Shown: positions 53,644 through 61,081 of the stretch, one piece after another
Position numbering within the stretch: position 1 is the first letter of the stretch
How the letters are laid out: each line of letters begins with the position of its first letter
Source of the DNA: G963666895 sp963666895
Lineage (GTDB): Bacteria; Desulfobacterota; Desulfovibrionia; Desulfovibrionales; Desulfovibrionaceae
Length of the DNA: 64,000 nucleotides
Assembly: GCA_963666895.2 (NCBI GenBank)
Contig: CAXXNS010000004.1
Span: 1-64,000, forward strand
Direction of reading: 5' to 3'
Translations under genes and position numbers: made by a program
The notes under the pieces: model-generated
Seen by the model: the letters and a program-made list of their open reading frames with translations, nothing else
Database searches by the model: none
Told to the model about the DNA's origin: nothing

Positions 53644-55056
53644 CTAGCCTCCCAGGTCCTTCAGGGCCCGGGCCAGGGCGTCCTCCACCAGGGAACGGAT
53701 CTCGGCCAGCCGCCCGGGCGTGGAGGCCTCGAAGCGCATGACCAGCACGGGTTGGGTGTTGGAAGGCCGGATCAGGCCCCAGCCGTCCGGCCAGGTCAGC
53801 CGGGCCCCGTCCACGTCCGAAACCGTGAAGCCCTCGATCCGGGCCCTGGACTTGAACTCGGCCGCCATCCGCGCCACCACCTGGAACTTGATCTCCTCGG
53901 GACAGTCGGCCCGGATCTCCGGGGTGGACTCGGCCGGGGGCCAGTCTTGCAGCAGGCCGGACATGGTGGTGCCGGGCTTGGTGGCCTGGGCCCGGGACAG
54001 GATTCCGGCCAGCCTGCAGGCCGCGAACACGGCGTCGTCCGTGCCGATCCAGGGCGGCCCGAAATACAGGTGCCCGCTGACCTCTCCGGCCAGCAGGGCG
54101 CCGCTCCGTTTGACCTCGGCCTTCATCAGGGAGTGCCCGGTGGCGGCCATGCGCGCCTCGCCGCCCCGGGCGGCCACGGCGTTGAACAGCCGGTGGGAGC
54201 ACTTGACGTCGCCCAGGATGAGCGCGCCGGGGTTGTCGGCCAGGATGTCGCGGGCGATGATGGCGGTCAGTTCGTCGCCGACCATGAGGCGGCCGGTCTC
54301 GTCCACCACGCCGATGCGGTCGCCGTCGCCGTCCAGGCCGATGCCCAGGTCCGCCTTCTCGGCCAGCACCCGGGCCTTGAGGTCGGTGGTGTACTTCTCC
54401 ACCACCGGGTCCGGGTGGTGGTTGGGAAAGTCGCCGTCCGGCTCGGTGTACAGCCGGATCACCCGGGCTCCGCAGCGGGTGAGCGCTTCGGACGCCACCT
54501 CTCCGGCCGCGCCGTTTCCCCCGTCCACCACCACGGTGACCGGCCGGTCCAGCCGGACCAGGGAGGCGATCTCGTCCAAATAGGCGGGCAGGATGTCGTG
54601 CTGGCTGGCCAGGCCCGGAGAGGATGCGTCCTCCGGAGGGTCGGCCAGGACGCGGGCCATGGTCTCGCAAACCTCGGCGATCTCGCCGGGCATGAGGGCG
54701 GTCTCTCCGCCCCAAAGCTTGAACCCGTTGTATTCAGGCGGGTTGTGGCTGGCCGTGACCATGATTCCGGCCGGAAGGCCGAGGCGCACGCAGGCGTAGT
54801 AAAAGGCCGGGGTCGGGACCATGCCCAGGGCCACGGCGTCCACCCCGGCCCGGTTCAGCCCGCGAACCACCCTGGCCGCGTACTCCGGGGAGGAGTGGCG
54901 CACGTCCCAGCCCACCGCGGCTCGCTCGTAGCCCCGGCCGGAAAACCATGTTCCGCAGGCCCGGCCCAGGGCCTCCACCCATTCGGGGTCGAAATCCTCG
55001 TCAACCAGCCCGCGCACGTCATAGGCGCGGAAAACCGTTGCATTCAGGGGCTTCAT
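53644..55056 (-). CDS. Phosphomannomutase/phosphoglucomutase
   Basis: 470 residues. FRAYDVRGLVDEDFD, the phosphoserine motif MVTASHNPPEYNGFK (Ser near 101), the metal loop GLDGDGDRIG, GEVSGH and RPSNTQPVLVMRFEA are the alpha-D-phosphohexomutase signatures (AlgC/ManB type). It interconverts hexose-6- and hexose-1-phosphates for surface polysaccharides. The start is divergent from hflK. First gene of a run ending with the ABC exporter. Confidence 0.92.
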   Translation of the reverse strand: MKPLNATVFRAYDVRGLVDEDFDPEWVEALGRACGTWFSGRGYERAAVGWDVRHSSPEYAARVVRGLNRAGVDAVALGMVPTPAFYYACVRLGLPAGIMVTASHNPPEYNGFKLWGGETALMPGEIAEVCETMARVLADPPEDASSPGLASQHDILPAYLDEIASLVRLDRPVTVVVDGGNGAAGEVASEALTRCGARVIRLYTEPDGDFPNHHPDPVVEKYTTDLKARVLAEKADLGIGLDGDGDRIGVVDETGRLMVGDELTAIIARDILADNPGALILGDVKCSHRLFNAVAARGGEARMAATGHSLMKAEVKRSGALLAGEVSGHLYFGPPWIGTDDAVFAACRLAGILSRAQATKPGTTMSGLLQDWPPAESTPEIRADCPEEIKFQVVARMAAEFKSRARIEGFTVSDVDGARLTWPDGWGLIRPSNTQPVLVMRFEASTPGRLAEIRSLVEDALARALKDLGG

Positions 55057-55102
55057 GGGTCCTCACGTGGAATAGGAAAGAAAGGAATTCGCAGCGGGCT
55101 CC

Positions 55103-55131
55103 TTGACCATCTCATATATCGCGCATATGTC
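55103..55131 (+). promoter_or_regulatory. Promoter candidate for hflKC, possibly leaderless
   Basis: TTGACC (55103-55108), 17 bp, then TATGTC (55126-55131). If used, the transcript would begin within a base or two of the ATG at 55139, and no SD exists before that ATG. Both features agree with a leaderless message, but the -10 is poor. Confidence 0.3.
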
Positions 55132-55138
55132 ACTACCC

Positions 55139-56203
55139 ATGAACTGGGATTGGGACAAACTGCAACGGCAAAGGAAGGCCGGCGGCCCTCCGGGGGGCTC
55201 TCCGCCGGGGTTCGACGAGTTCGGCGAAAAGCTGAAGAAGCTCAAGAACCTCAAATTCCCCATGTGGAAGGTCGCCATCGCCGCCCTGGCGCTGATCTGG
55301 CTCCTGTCCGGCATCTACATCGTGGCGCCGGAGGAAATGGGCGTGGTCAAACGGTTCGGCAAGTTCCACCGGCTGACCGGCCCGGGACCGCATTACCATA
55401 TTCCATTCCCCTTTGAAAGCGTGCTCACCCCGGACGTGGCCAAGGTCCGGCGCATCGAGGTCGGGTTCCGGTCCACCAGCGTGAGCGGGGATTTCGAACA
55501 GGGCCAGATCCGGCCCATCCAGGACGAATCCCTCATGCTGACCGGGGATGAGAACATCGTGGACGTCCAGTTCATCATCCAGTTCCAGATCGAGGACCCG
55601 GTGGCCTTCCTGTTCAACATAGACGATCCCGAAGCCACGGTGAAGAACGCGGCCGAAGCGGCCATGCGCGAGATCATCGGCAAGAGCGAGATCGACGCCG
55701 CCCTGACCACGGGCAAGCACGAAATCCAGATCCAGACCCAGGACCTGACCCAGGAAATCCTGGAACTCTACCAGTCCGGTATCCGCATCGTGTCCGTGCA
55801 GATGCAGAACGTGCATCCGCCCAACGAGGTCATCGACGCCTTCAAGGACGTGGCCAGCGCGCGCGAGGACCGCAGCAAGTTCATCAACCAGGCCAAGGCG
55901 TACAGCAACGACATCCTGCCCCGCGCCGAAGGCCAGGCCTCCATCATCGTCAACCAGGCCCAGGCCTACGCCGAAAGCAAGGTGCTCAAGGCCCAGGGCG
56001 ACGCCACCCGCTTCCTGGCCGTGCTCAAGGAGTACAACAAGGCCAAGAACGTCACCGGCCTGCGCCTGTACCTGGAGACCATGGAGAACATCCTCGGGGA
56101 TCCGGCCGTGCAGAAAATCATCCTGTCCAACGAAGCGCTCAAGCAGTCGCTCCCCTACCTGCCCCTGGAACAGCTGCCCAAGGCCTCGGGCCGGACCAAC
56201 TAA
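55139..56203 (+). CDS. hflK: SPFH/band-7 protein HflK
   Basis: About 354 residues. A Gly/Pro-rich cytoplasmic start (NWDWDKLQRQRKAGGPPGG), one helix (VAIAALALIWLLSGIYIV) and a band-7 domain (VVKRFGKFHRLTGPGPHYHI, DENIVDVQFIIQFQIEDP) with a coiled coil. HflK and HflC form the large complex controlling FtsH. Starts at 55127 and 55139 are both possible; the family usually starts at MNWDW. Confidence 0.92.
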   Translation: MNWDWDKLQRQRKAGGPPGGSPPGFDEFGEKLKKLKNLKFPMWKVAIAALALIWLLSGIYIVAPEEMGVVKRFGKFHRLTGPGPHYHIPFPFESVLTPDVAKVRRIEVGFRSTSVSGDFEQGQIRPIQDESLMLTGDENIVDVQFIIQFQIEDPVAFLFNIDDPEATVKNAAEAAMREIIGKSEIDAALTTGKHEIQIQTQDLTQEILELYQSGIRIVSVQMQNVHPPNEVIDAFKDVASAREDRSKFINQAKAYSNDILPRAEGQASIIVNQAQAYAESKVLKAQGDATRFLAVLKEYNKAKNVTGLRLYLETMENILGDPAVQKIILSNEALKQSLPYLPLEQLPKASGRTN

Positions 56204-56227
56204 CCACGGAAAGAACCGGATTACGAT

Positions 56228-57079
56228 ATGAACCGCACACTGATCATCATCCTGGCGATCCTGGCCCTGGGAGGCTTCGTGCTCACCCAGTCGGCCTTCA
56301 TGGTGGACCAGACCGAGCGGGCCATCGTGCTCCAGCTGGGCAAGCCCGTATACGACGAGGCCCTGAAACCCGGCCTGCACTTCAAGCTGCCCTTTGTCCA
56401 GAACGTGCTCTACTTCGACGCCCGCATCCTGGACTACGATGCCAAGCCCGAAGAGATCACCACCACGGACAAGAAGTACATGAACGTGGACTCCTACGCC
56501 AAGTGGCGGATCTCCAACTTCCTGGAATTCTACCGTTCCTTCAACACCATCCCCAAGGCCCTGGCCCGGATCGACGACACCATGCGCTCCCAGCTGCGCG
56601 TGGTCCTGGGGCGCTACTCCCTGCACGAGGTGGTCAGCGAGGAACGCATCAAGATCATGTCCCAGATCAGCGCCAACTGCCGCAACCTGCTGGCCCCCTT
56701 CGGCATCGAGGTGGTGGACGTGCGCATCAAGCGCACCGACCTGCCGCCCGAGAACGAACGGGCCATCTTCGGCCGCATGCAGGCCGAACGAGAGCGCGAG
56801 GCCAAGGAATACCGGGCCGAGGGCCAGCGCGAGTCCGACCGCATCAAGTCCCAGGCGGAAAAGGAACGGACCATCATCCTGGCCGAGGCCAGCAGGCAGG
56901 CCGAGATCATCCACGGCGAGGCCGACGCCAACGCCACGGCCATCTACGCCGAGGCCCTGGTCCAGGGCCCGGAGTTCTATGAACTGCTGCGTTCCCTGGA
57001 AGCCTACGAAAAGAGCCTCAAGACCAATACCAAGGTCATTCTCACCCCGGACAGCCCCTTCCTGAAATTCTTCAAATAG
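56228..57079 (+). CDS. hflC: SPFH/band-7 protein HflC
   Basis: 283 residues. N-terminal helix (TLIIILAILALGGFVLTQSA), band-7 domain (QTERAIVLQLGKPVYDEALK, YMNVDSYAKWRISNFLEFYR) and a long Glu/Arg helix (RMQAERERE, KEYRAEGQRESDRIKSQAEK) typical of HflC. It is 24 nt after hflK. A hairpin follows its stop. Confidence 0.93.
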   Translation: MNRTLIIILAILALGGFVLTQSAFMVDQTERAIVLQLGKPVYDEALKPGLHFKLPFVQNVLYFDARILDYDAKPEEITTTDKKYMNVDSYAKWRISNFLEFYRSFNTIPKALARIDDTMRSQLRVVLGRYSLHEVVSEERIKIMSQISANCRNLLAPFGIEVVDVRIKRTDLPPENERAIFGRMQAEREREAKEYRAEGQRESDRIKSQAEKERTIILAEASRQAEIIHGEADANATAIYAEALVQGPEFYELLRSLEAYEKSLKTNTKVILTPDSPFLKFFK

Positions 57080-57098
57080 CCGCCACGGTCGTGGCGGC
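57079..57098 (+). terminator. Hairpin directly after hflC
   Basis: GCCGCCAC (57079-57086) and GTGGCGGC (57091-57098) form an 8-bp stem with a GGTC loop that includes the last base of the stop codon. No T run follows, so it may protect the 3' end rather than terminate alone. Confidence 0.45.
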
Positions 57099-57138
57099 CC
57101 GCGCCTGCGGATTCTTGTTCGAGCACCTTTCGAGCTCT

Positions 57139-57376
57139 GGACAATCCCTCATTCGTTTCAGCCAGTTCTATACTTTTTCAGGGTGGACAATGGACATCCG
57201 TCATAGTATCGGATAAGACTTATAAAACGAATTTGGGAGTTTCCCCTAGAATACGTTGACAAACAAGGGAGAATGTCCCAAAATTCACTCGGCCCAAGTG
57301 TTATCCGTTATTCTCTTTTATTATTCAACGGCTCACGCTCCCGGGAAGACTACACCAAAAAAACTGGACACTGTCC
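57139..57376. promoter_or_regulatory. Array of GGACA/TGTCC half-sites upstream of the CI-like gene
   Basis: Six half-sites fall at 57139, 57185, 57192, 57274, 57366 and 57372. The last two form the palindrome GGACACTGTCC (57366-57376), 52 bp before the start codon. GGGA/TCCC (57267-57279) lies between the -35 and -10 of the candidate promoter at 57256. The array fits an autoregulated repressor operator region. The rest of this 348-bp gap (57080-57427) is AT-rich and holds no gene. Confidence 0.5.
57256..57284 (+). promoter_or_regulatory. Sigma-70-type promoter candidate for the CI-like gene
   Basis: TTGACA (57256-57261) is a perfect -35; CAAAAT (57279-57284) is a 4/6 -10 with a 17-bp spacer. 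The transcript would have a leader of about 140 nt before the ATG at 57428. Confidence 0.5.
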
Positions 57377-57427
57377 CTGCCCGCATCCGTCTCGCGACCA
57401 TTCCGGGCGGCTTGAAGGAGCCTTTGC

Positions 57428-58150
57428 ATGCCAAAAACCAAGAAGAAATGCGACGAAACCCTTGAAAAATGGTTTGAATCCTCTCTTGATCGCATCAAGA
57501 AAGCCACCGGTGCCCGCACCCAGGTGCAGTTGGCCGAGGTCCTTGGGGTTCGTCAATCCAGCATTTCCGACGCCAAACGTCGTTGCTCCATCCCGGCGGA
57601 ATGGTTTCTCAAACTCTACCGCAGCCACGGCCTGGATCCGGACTGGGTGGCCAACGGCGTGGAGCCGGTCTACGTGCATCCGGACAAGGCCAAGGTCCCG
57701 GCCGACGTGCTCCTGCACGAGACCCCGGCGCCCTACGGCAAGCCCCATTCCCGCGGGCGCGTGGTGACCGTGTCCTCCATGTCCGGCAAGGACAAGGCGG
57801 CCAAGAAATGGGAACCCCAAGCCGTTGACGACCTGTCCATCCCGGAATCCTTTTTCAAGGACTCCCTGGCTGTGATCCTGGTGGACAACAAGAGCATGGA
57901 CCCCCTGATCACCCGGGGCGCCTTCGTGGGCATCGACACCAAACAGACGCAGCACCCGGACGGCGACCTGTGCGCCGTGTACTTCCCCCACCAGGGGCTC
58001 CTGGTGCGGCGCGTCTACTACCAGAACGACAACTTCGTGCTCAAGGCCGAGAACAACGAGCACGAGGACTTGGTGGTGCCCGCCAAGGAGATGAAGGAGC
58101 GCACCGTGGGCCGGGTCATCTGGGTGCTCCAGAATTTCGCCGCCCTGTAG
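57428..58150 (+). CDS. CI-type repressor: phage-like HTH plus S24-like C-terminal domain
   Basis: 240 residues. The N-terminal helix-turn-helix of the phage CI type (QVQLAEVLGVRQSSISDAKR, RCSIPAEWFLKLYRSHGLDP) joins a C-terminal LexA/CI-like S24 fold (VDNKSMDPLITRGAFVGID). The nucleophile Ser is present (KSMDP). The strand where the catalytic Lys is expected reads LLVRRVYYQ, with Arg in its place, so self-cleavage may be lost. There is no phage around it; it seems a chromosomal regulator. SD AAGGAG 7 nt upstream. Confidence 0.85.
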   Translation: MPKTKKKCDETLEKWFESSLDRIKKATGARTQVQLAEVLGVRQSSISDAKRRCSIPAEWFLKLYRSHGLDPDWVANGVEPVYVHPDKAKVPADVLLHETPAPYGKPHSRGRVVTVSSMSGKDKAAKKWEPQAVDDLSIPESFFKDSLAVILVDNKSMDPLITRGAFVGIDTKQTQHPDGDLCAVYFPHQGLLVRRVYYQNDNFVLKAENNEHEDLVVPAKEMKERTVGRVIWVLQNFAAL

Positions 58151-58172
58151 GCCGAAACCGAAACGCGATTCG

Positions 58173-58208
58173 CGGGCGGGGAGGGGCTAGCCCTCTCCGC
58201 CCGTTTCA
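58173..58208 (+). terminator. Rho-independent-like terminator after the CI-like gene
   Basis: CGGGCGG and GAGGG pair with CCCTC and CCGCCCG (58173-58203) around GCTA, followed by TTTCATTTT. It starts 22 nt after the stop at 58150. Confidence 0.7.
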
Positions 58209-58253
58209 TTTTCAGGCCCGAAATCCCCGCTTCAAACGAAAAAATCGCTCGCC

Positions 58254-58282
58254 TTGACGACCTTGCCCACCGGGCCTAGTGT
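58254..58282 (+). promoter_or_regulatory. Promoter candidate for panB
   Basis: TTGACG (58254-58259), an exact 17-bp spacer, then TAGTGT (58277-58282). The -10 matches 3/6. The start point would fall about 38 bp before the panB ATG. Confidence 0.45.
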
Positions 58283-58298
58283 CACTGACTTGTGACAC
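58279..58298. promoter_or_regulatory. Perfect inverted repeat overlapping the panB -10
   Basis: GTGTCAC (58279-58285), six bases, GTGACAC (58292-58298). It overlaps the -10 and start region, so a bound protein would block panB transcription. The regulator is unknown. Confidence 0.5.
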
Positions 58299-58327
58299 CC
58301 CAAGCGGCATCCCGCGAGGAGGAACGC

Positions 58328-59209
58328 ATGACCAAGCGCCTGACAGCACCCGACATCCTGGCCGCCAAGGGCCAACGCAAGCTGGCCGTGATAACGGCTT
58401 CGGACTATCCCAGCGGGCTCCTGGCCTCCCAGGCCGGAGCGGACATGGTCCTGGTGGGCGACTCCCTGGCCATGGTCGCCCTGGGTTATGAGGACACCCT
58501 GTCCGTGAGCCTGGACGAGATGCTGCACCACACCCGGGCCGTGTCCCGGGGCCTGGCCCAGGCCGAAGGACAGGCCCTGCTCATCGGCGACATGCCCTTC
58601 ATGTCCTACCAGGTCTCGGTGGAGCAGGCCGTGGCCAATGCCGGACGCTTCCTGGCCGAGGCCGGAGCCCGGGCCGTGAAGCTCGAGGGCGGCCGCGCCT
58701 TCGCCCCCCAGGTGGAGGGCATGGTCCGCGCGGGCATCCCGGTCATGGCCCACATCGGCCTGACCCCGCAGTTCATCGCCAACCTGGGCGGGTTCAAGGC
58801 CCAGGGCAAGACCGCCGAGGCCGTGCGCATCCTGCTGGACGACGCCCAGGCCCTGGCCCGGGCCGGGTGCTTCACCCTGGTACTGGAGGCCATGCCCGCC
58901 GAGGCCGCGGCCTACATCACCGAGCGGGTGTCCGTGCCCACCATCGGCATCGGGGCCGGACCGCACTGCGACGGCCAGGTCCTGGTCCAGCACGACATCC
59001 TGGGCCTGTTCGACCGCTTCACCCCCAAGTTCGTCAAGCGCTACGCCGAGCTGGGCGCTGCCTCCCGAGAGGCCCTGGCCGCCTTTTGCGACGAGGTCCG
59101 CTCCGGAGCCTTCCCCGGGGAGGCGCACAGCACGCGCATGAACGAGGAGGAAGCCCGGGAGCTGGCCGCCGGAGCCGAAACCGGACCCGGCCAGGGCGGC
59201 CATGCCTGA
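58328..59209 (+). CDS. panB: 3-methyl-2-oxobutanoate hydroxymethyltransferase
   Basis: 293 residues. TASDYPSGLLASQAGADMVL, VGDSLAMVALGYEDTLSVSL, GDMPFMSY, VKLEGG, MAHIGLTPQ and TIGIGAGPHCDGQVLVQHD are PanB signatures including the Mg2+ and ketopantoate sites. First step of pantothenate synthesis. GAGGAGG lies before the ATG. It overlaps the VanZ-like gene by 8 nt. Confidence 0.95.
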   Translation: MTKRLTAPDILAAKGQRKLAVITASDYPSGLLASQAGADMVLVGDSLAMVALGYEDTLSVSLDEMLHHTRAVSRGLAQAEGQALLIGDMPFMSYQVSVEQAVANAGRFLAEAGARAVKLEGGRAFAPQVEGMVRAGIPVMAHIGLTPQFIANLGGFKAQGKTAEAVRILLDDAQALARAGCFTLVLEAMPAEAAAYITERVSVPTIGIGAGPHCDGQVLVQHDILGLFDRFTPKFVKRYAELGAASREALAAFCDEVRSGAFPGEAHSTRMNEEEARELAAGAETGPGQGGHA

Positions 59210-59582
59210 CCCGCTGCATTCCCGCGCCCCCGTGGGCAAGGCCCTGGCCGTGGCGGTCTGGGCCGTGTACGTGGCGGGCATGCTCTTCTTCGCCCTGGGC
59301 CCCTTCACGGTCCCGACCGGCGTGCACCACGGCGACAAGATGCTGCACATCCTGGCCTTCGCCGGGATGGCCCTGCTCTTCCCCTGGCCCGTGACCTGGC
59401 CCAGGCTCTGGATGGCCGCCCTGACCGTGGTCGCCCTGGCCGCGGGCATCGAGATCATCCAGGACTTCTCCCCGGCCTACGGCCGCCACCCCGACCTGGT
59501 GGACTTCCTGGCCGGCGTGGTCGGCGGCTCGGCCGGGCTGGCCGCGCGCCTGGCCCTGGCCGCGCACAAGGAGCGGGGCTGA
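59202..59582 (+). CDS. VanZ-family membrane protein
   Basis: 126 residues with about three or four helices; DKMLHILAFAGMALLFPW and IEIIQDFSPAYGRHPDLVDF are VanZ-family motifs. The function in bacteria without glycopeptide resistance is unknown. Overlaps panB and precedes the gate-domain gene by 3 nt. Confidence 0.78.
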   Translation: MPDPLHSRAPVGKALAVAVWAVYVAGMLFFALGPFTVPTGVHHGDKMLHILAFAGMALLFPWPVTWPRLWMAALTVVALAAGIEIIQDFSPAYGRHPDLVDFLAGVVGGSAGLAARLALAAHKERG

Positions 59583-59585
59583 CCC

Positions 59586-60560
59586 ATGGCCGATCCGGTC
59601 TCCGTGCTGGACGCGGCCGTGCTGTGGAAGGGGCTCGGCTGGCCCCTCATCCGCCTGACCCTCTTCATCAGCCTGGGCCTGTTCATCGGCAACCTCATCG
59701 AGAGCCTCAACTGGACCCACGCCGTGGCCCGGCTGGCCGCGCCCCTGGTGCGCATGGCCCGGCTCAAGGACATCTCCGGGGCCAGCTTCTCCCTGGCCTT
59801 CTTCTCCGGCGTGGCCGCCAACACCATGCTGGCCGAGGCCTACGAGCAGGGCAAGATGACCAAGCGCGAGGTTGTCTTCTCCAACATCTTCAACTCCCTG
59901 CCCACCTACTTCCTGCACCTGCCCACCATCTTCTTCATCGCCGCCCCGTTCATCGGCGCGGCCGCGGTGGTCTACGTGGGGCTGACCGCGCTGGCCGCGG
60001 TGCTGCGCACCGTGTTCATCGTGCTCCTGGGCCGGTTCATCCTGCCGCCCCTGCCCGAAGGCTGCGTGGTCTGCCTGCTGGACGACGACAAGCGCAAGGG
60101 CTTTGGCCAGGCCATCAAGAACACGGTCAAGCGGTTCAAAAAACGGCTGCCCAAGATCCTCTACTTCACGGTGCCCATCTACACCCTGTTCTATTTCCTC
60201 AGGGCGTACGGGGTGTTCGGCATGTTCGAGCACTGGGCGTCCGAAAACGTGGGCCTGCTGACCTGGCTGCCGCCCGAGGCCATGAGCATCGTGGTCTTTC
60301 ACATGGCCGCCGAGTTCACGGCCGGTCTGGCCGCGGCCGGGGCCCTGATCGTGGACGGCTCCCTGACCACCCAGCAGGTGGTGCTGGCCCTGCTGGCGGG
60401 CAACGTGCTCTCCTCGCCCATGCGCGCCTTCCGCCACCAGTTCCCTTACTACGCGGGCATCTTCCGCCCCTCCCTGGCCGCCCGGCTCATCGTGTACAAC
60501 CAGGTCCTGCGCGCCATCACCATCGCCCTGGTGGGCCTGGGCTTCGCCCTGGTCGCCTGA
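59586..60560 (+). CDS. Nucleoside-recognition (gate) domain membrane protein
   Basis: 324 residues with two gate-type halves: SLGLFIGNLIESLNWTHAVA, SGASFSLAFFSGVAANTMLA and PPEAMSIVVFHMAAEFTAGL with VLALLAGNVLSSPMRAFRHQ. The fold is shared with SpmA/YjiH-like and nucleoside carriers, and the substrate is unknown. It is the last gene before the candidate small RNA region. Confidence 0.8.
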   Translation: MADPVSVLDAAVLWKGLGWPLIRLTLFISLGLFIGNLIESLNWTHAVARLAAPLVRMARLKDISGASFSLAFFSGVAANTMLAEAYEQGKMTKREVVFSNIFNSLPTYFLHLPTIFFIAAPFIGAAAVVYVGLTALAAVLRTVFIVLLGRFILPPLPEGCVVCLLDDDKRKGFGQAIKNTVKRFKKRLPKILYFTVPIYTLFYFLRAYGVFGMFEHWASENVGLLTWLPPEAMSIVVFHMAAEFTAGLAAAGALIVDGSLTTQQVVLALLAGNVLSSPMRAFRHQFPYYAGIFRPSLAARLIVYNQVLRAITIALVGLGFALVA

Positions 60561-60575
60561 ACGGCTCGGTCGATA

Positions 60576-60626
60576 TGTGCAATCCGGCCGCACACACTTG
60601 TGCACAGATGTGCAATCGACTGCACA
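60576..60626. promoter_or_regulatory. TGTGCA box array: candidate sigma-54 enhancer
   Basis: TGTGCAATC (60576), TGTGCACA (60599-60606), TGTGCAATC (60609) and TGCACA (60621-60626) crowd 51 bp; the last two form TGTGCA-N6-TGCACA. They lie 66-116 bp upstream of the -24 element at 60692. TGTGCACAGATGTGCAAT recurs almost unchanged in the 9.4-kb locus. Confidence 0.55.
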
Positions 60627-60634
60627 AAGCTCAA

Positions 60635-60650
60635 GGGCCAAATTTGGCCC
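60635..60650. promoter_or_regulatory. Perfect 16-bp palindrome
   Basis: GGGCCAAATTTGGCCC lies between the enhancer boxes and the sigma-54 promoter. It is followed by AAAAAA, not T, so it is not a plus-strand terminator. It may be an operator. Confidence 0.4.
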
Positions 60651-60689
60651 AAAAAAGCTATCTACTTTGATTTGAAGGAAATCTGGTTG

Positions 60690-60706
60690 TTGGCACGGTC
60701 CCTGCT
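60690..60706 (+). promoter_or_regulatory. Sigma-54 (RpoN) promoter, plus strand
   Basis: TTGGCACGGTCCCTGCT matches the consensus TTGGCACG-N4-TTGCT with one mismatch (CTGCT). GG and GC are exactly 10 bases apart. No protein-coding gene follows on this strand before the terminator. Confidence 0.65.
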
Positions 60707-60716
60707 ATTTTCATAA

Positions 60717-60829
60717 CTGGAAACACCACCTCTGCATCATGGGTACGCAACAAACACAGGGGTGCCACCGTTTCCTGTCCATTACTCCCTCCTTTTTGGC
60801 AGGGGCCGGATTCTCCGGCCCCTGTCAAA
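60717..60829 (+). ncRNA. Candidate sigma-54-dependent small RNA 2 (about 110 nt)
   Basis: The start is predicted 12 nt past the -12 element. The 3' hairpin pairs TTTGGCAGGGGCCGG (60795-60809) with CCGGCCCCTGTCAAA (60815-60829) around ATTCT, with one G-U. CTCCCTCC (60785-60792), an anti-Shine-Dalgarno-like stretch, lies unpaired just before it. A second 15-bp hairpin (60852-60883) may complete termination. The open frame at 60739 has no SD and runs antisense into the next gene, so the RNA is more likely non-coding. Confidence 0.5.
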
Positions 60830-60843
60830 GCATTTTGGGGCCT

Positions 60844-60883
60844 GAACAAAAAAAGCCCTCCTCCCGTTCGGGAGGAGGGCTTT
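60844..60883 (-). terminator. Rho-independent terminator of the bactofilin operon
   Basis: A perfect 15-bp palindrome (AAAGCCCTCCTCCCG with CGGGAGGAGGGCTTT, 60852-60883) is followed on the minus strand by seven T (60854-60848). It stands 18 nt after the stop of the small gene at 60902 and also may stop plus-strand RNA. Confidence 0.85.
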
Positions 60884-60901
60884 GCGACTACCGAATCCAG
60901 G

Positions 60902-61072
60902 CTACTTCTTGGCCTTGGCCTTGGGCTTGACGTTCTTGGCCTCGCGCACTTCCACGATGCCGGGGCTGATGGAGCGCAAATGCCGCTGGCGCAGAAGCTC
61001 CGCGTCCAGATTGTTGGCCGTGACCGACACGGCGGTCTCGCCCTGTCCCAGGATGTGAACCAGTTCGTACAT
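60902..61072 (-). CDS. Small protein of unknown function downstream of bactofilin
   Basis: 56 residues: an N-terminal part with MYELVHILGQGETAVSVTAN, then LRQRHLRSISPGIVEVREAK and a Lys/Ala tail (KPKAKAKK). AGGAGGGTTTC precedes the ATG at 61072, and a terminator follows the stop, so it is a true gene although short. It is 9 nt after the bactofilin stop. No family recognised. Confidence 0.7.
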   Translation of the reverse strand: MYELVHILGQGETAVSVTANNLDAELLRQRHLRSISPGIVEVREAKNVKPKAKAKK

Positions 61073-61081
61073 GAAACCCTC

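Noticed and set aside
60635..60650. Palindrome as a terminator of the gate-domain operon
   Set aside because: It is followed by A rather than T on the plus strand and preceded by TTTTTT on the minus strand, the wrong side for termination.
60739..60930. 63-codon frame inside the sigma-54 transcript
   Set aside because: No SD, passes through two hairpins and ends antisense to the 60902 gene; the region is better read as non-coding.
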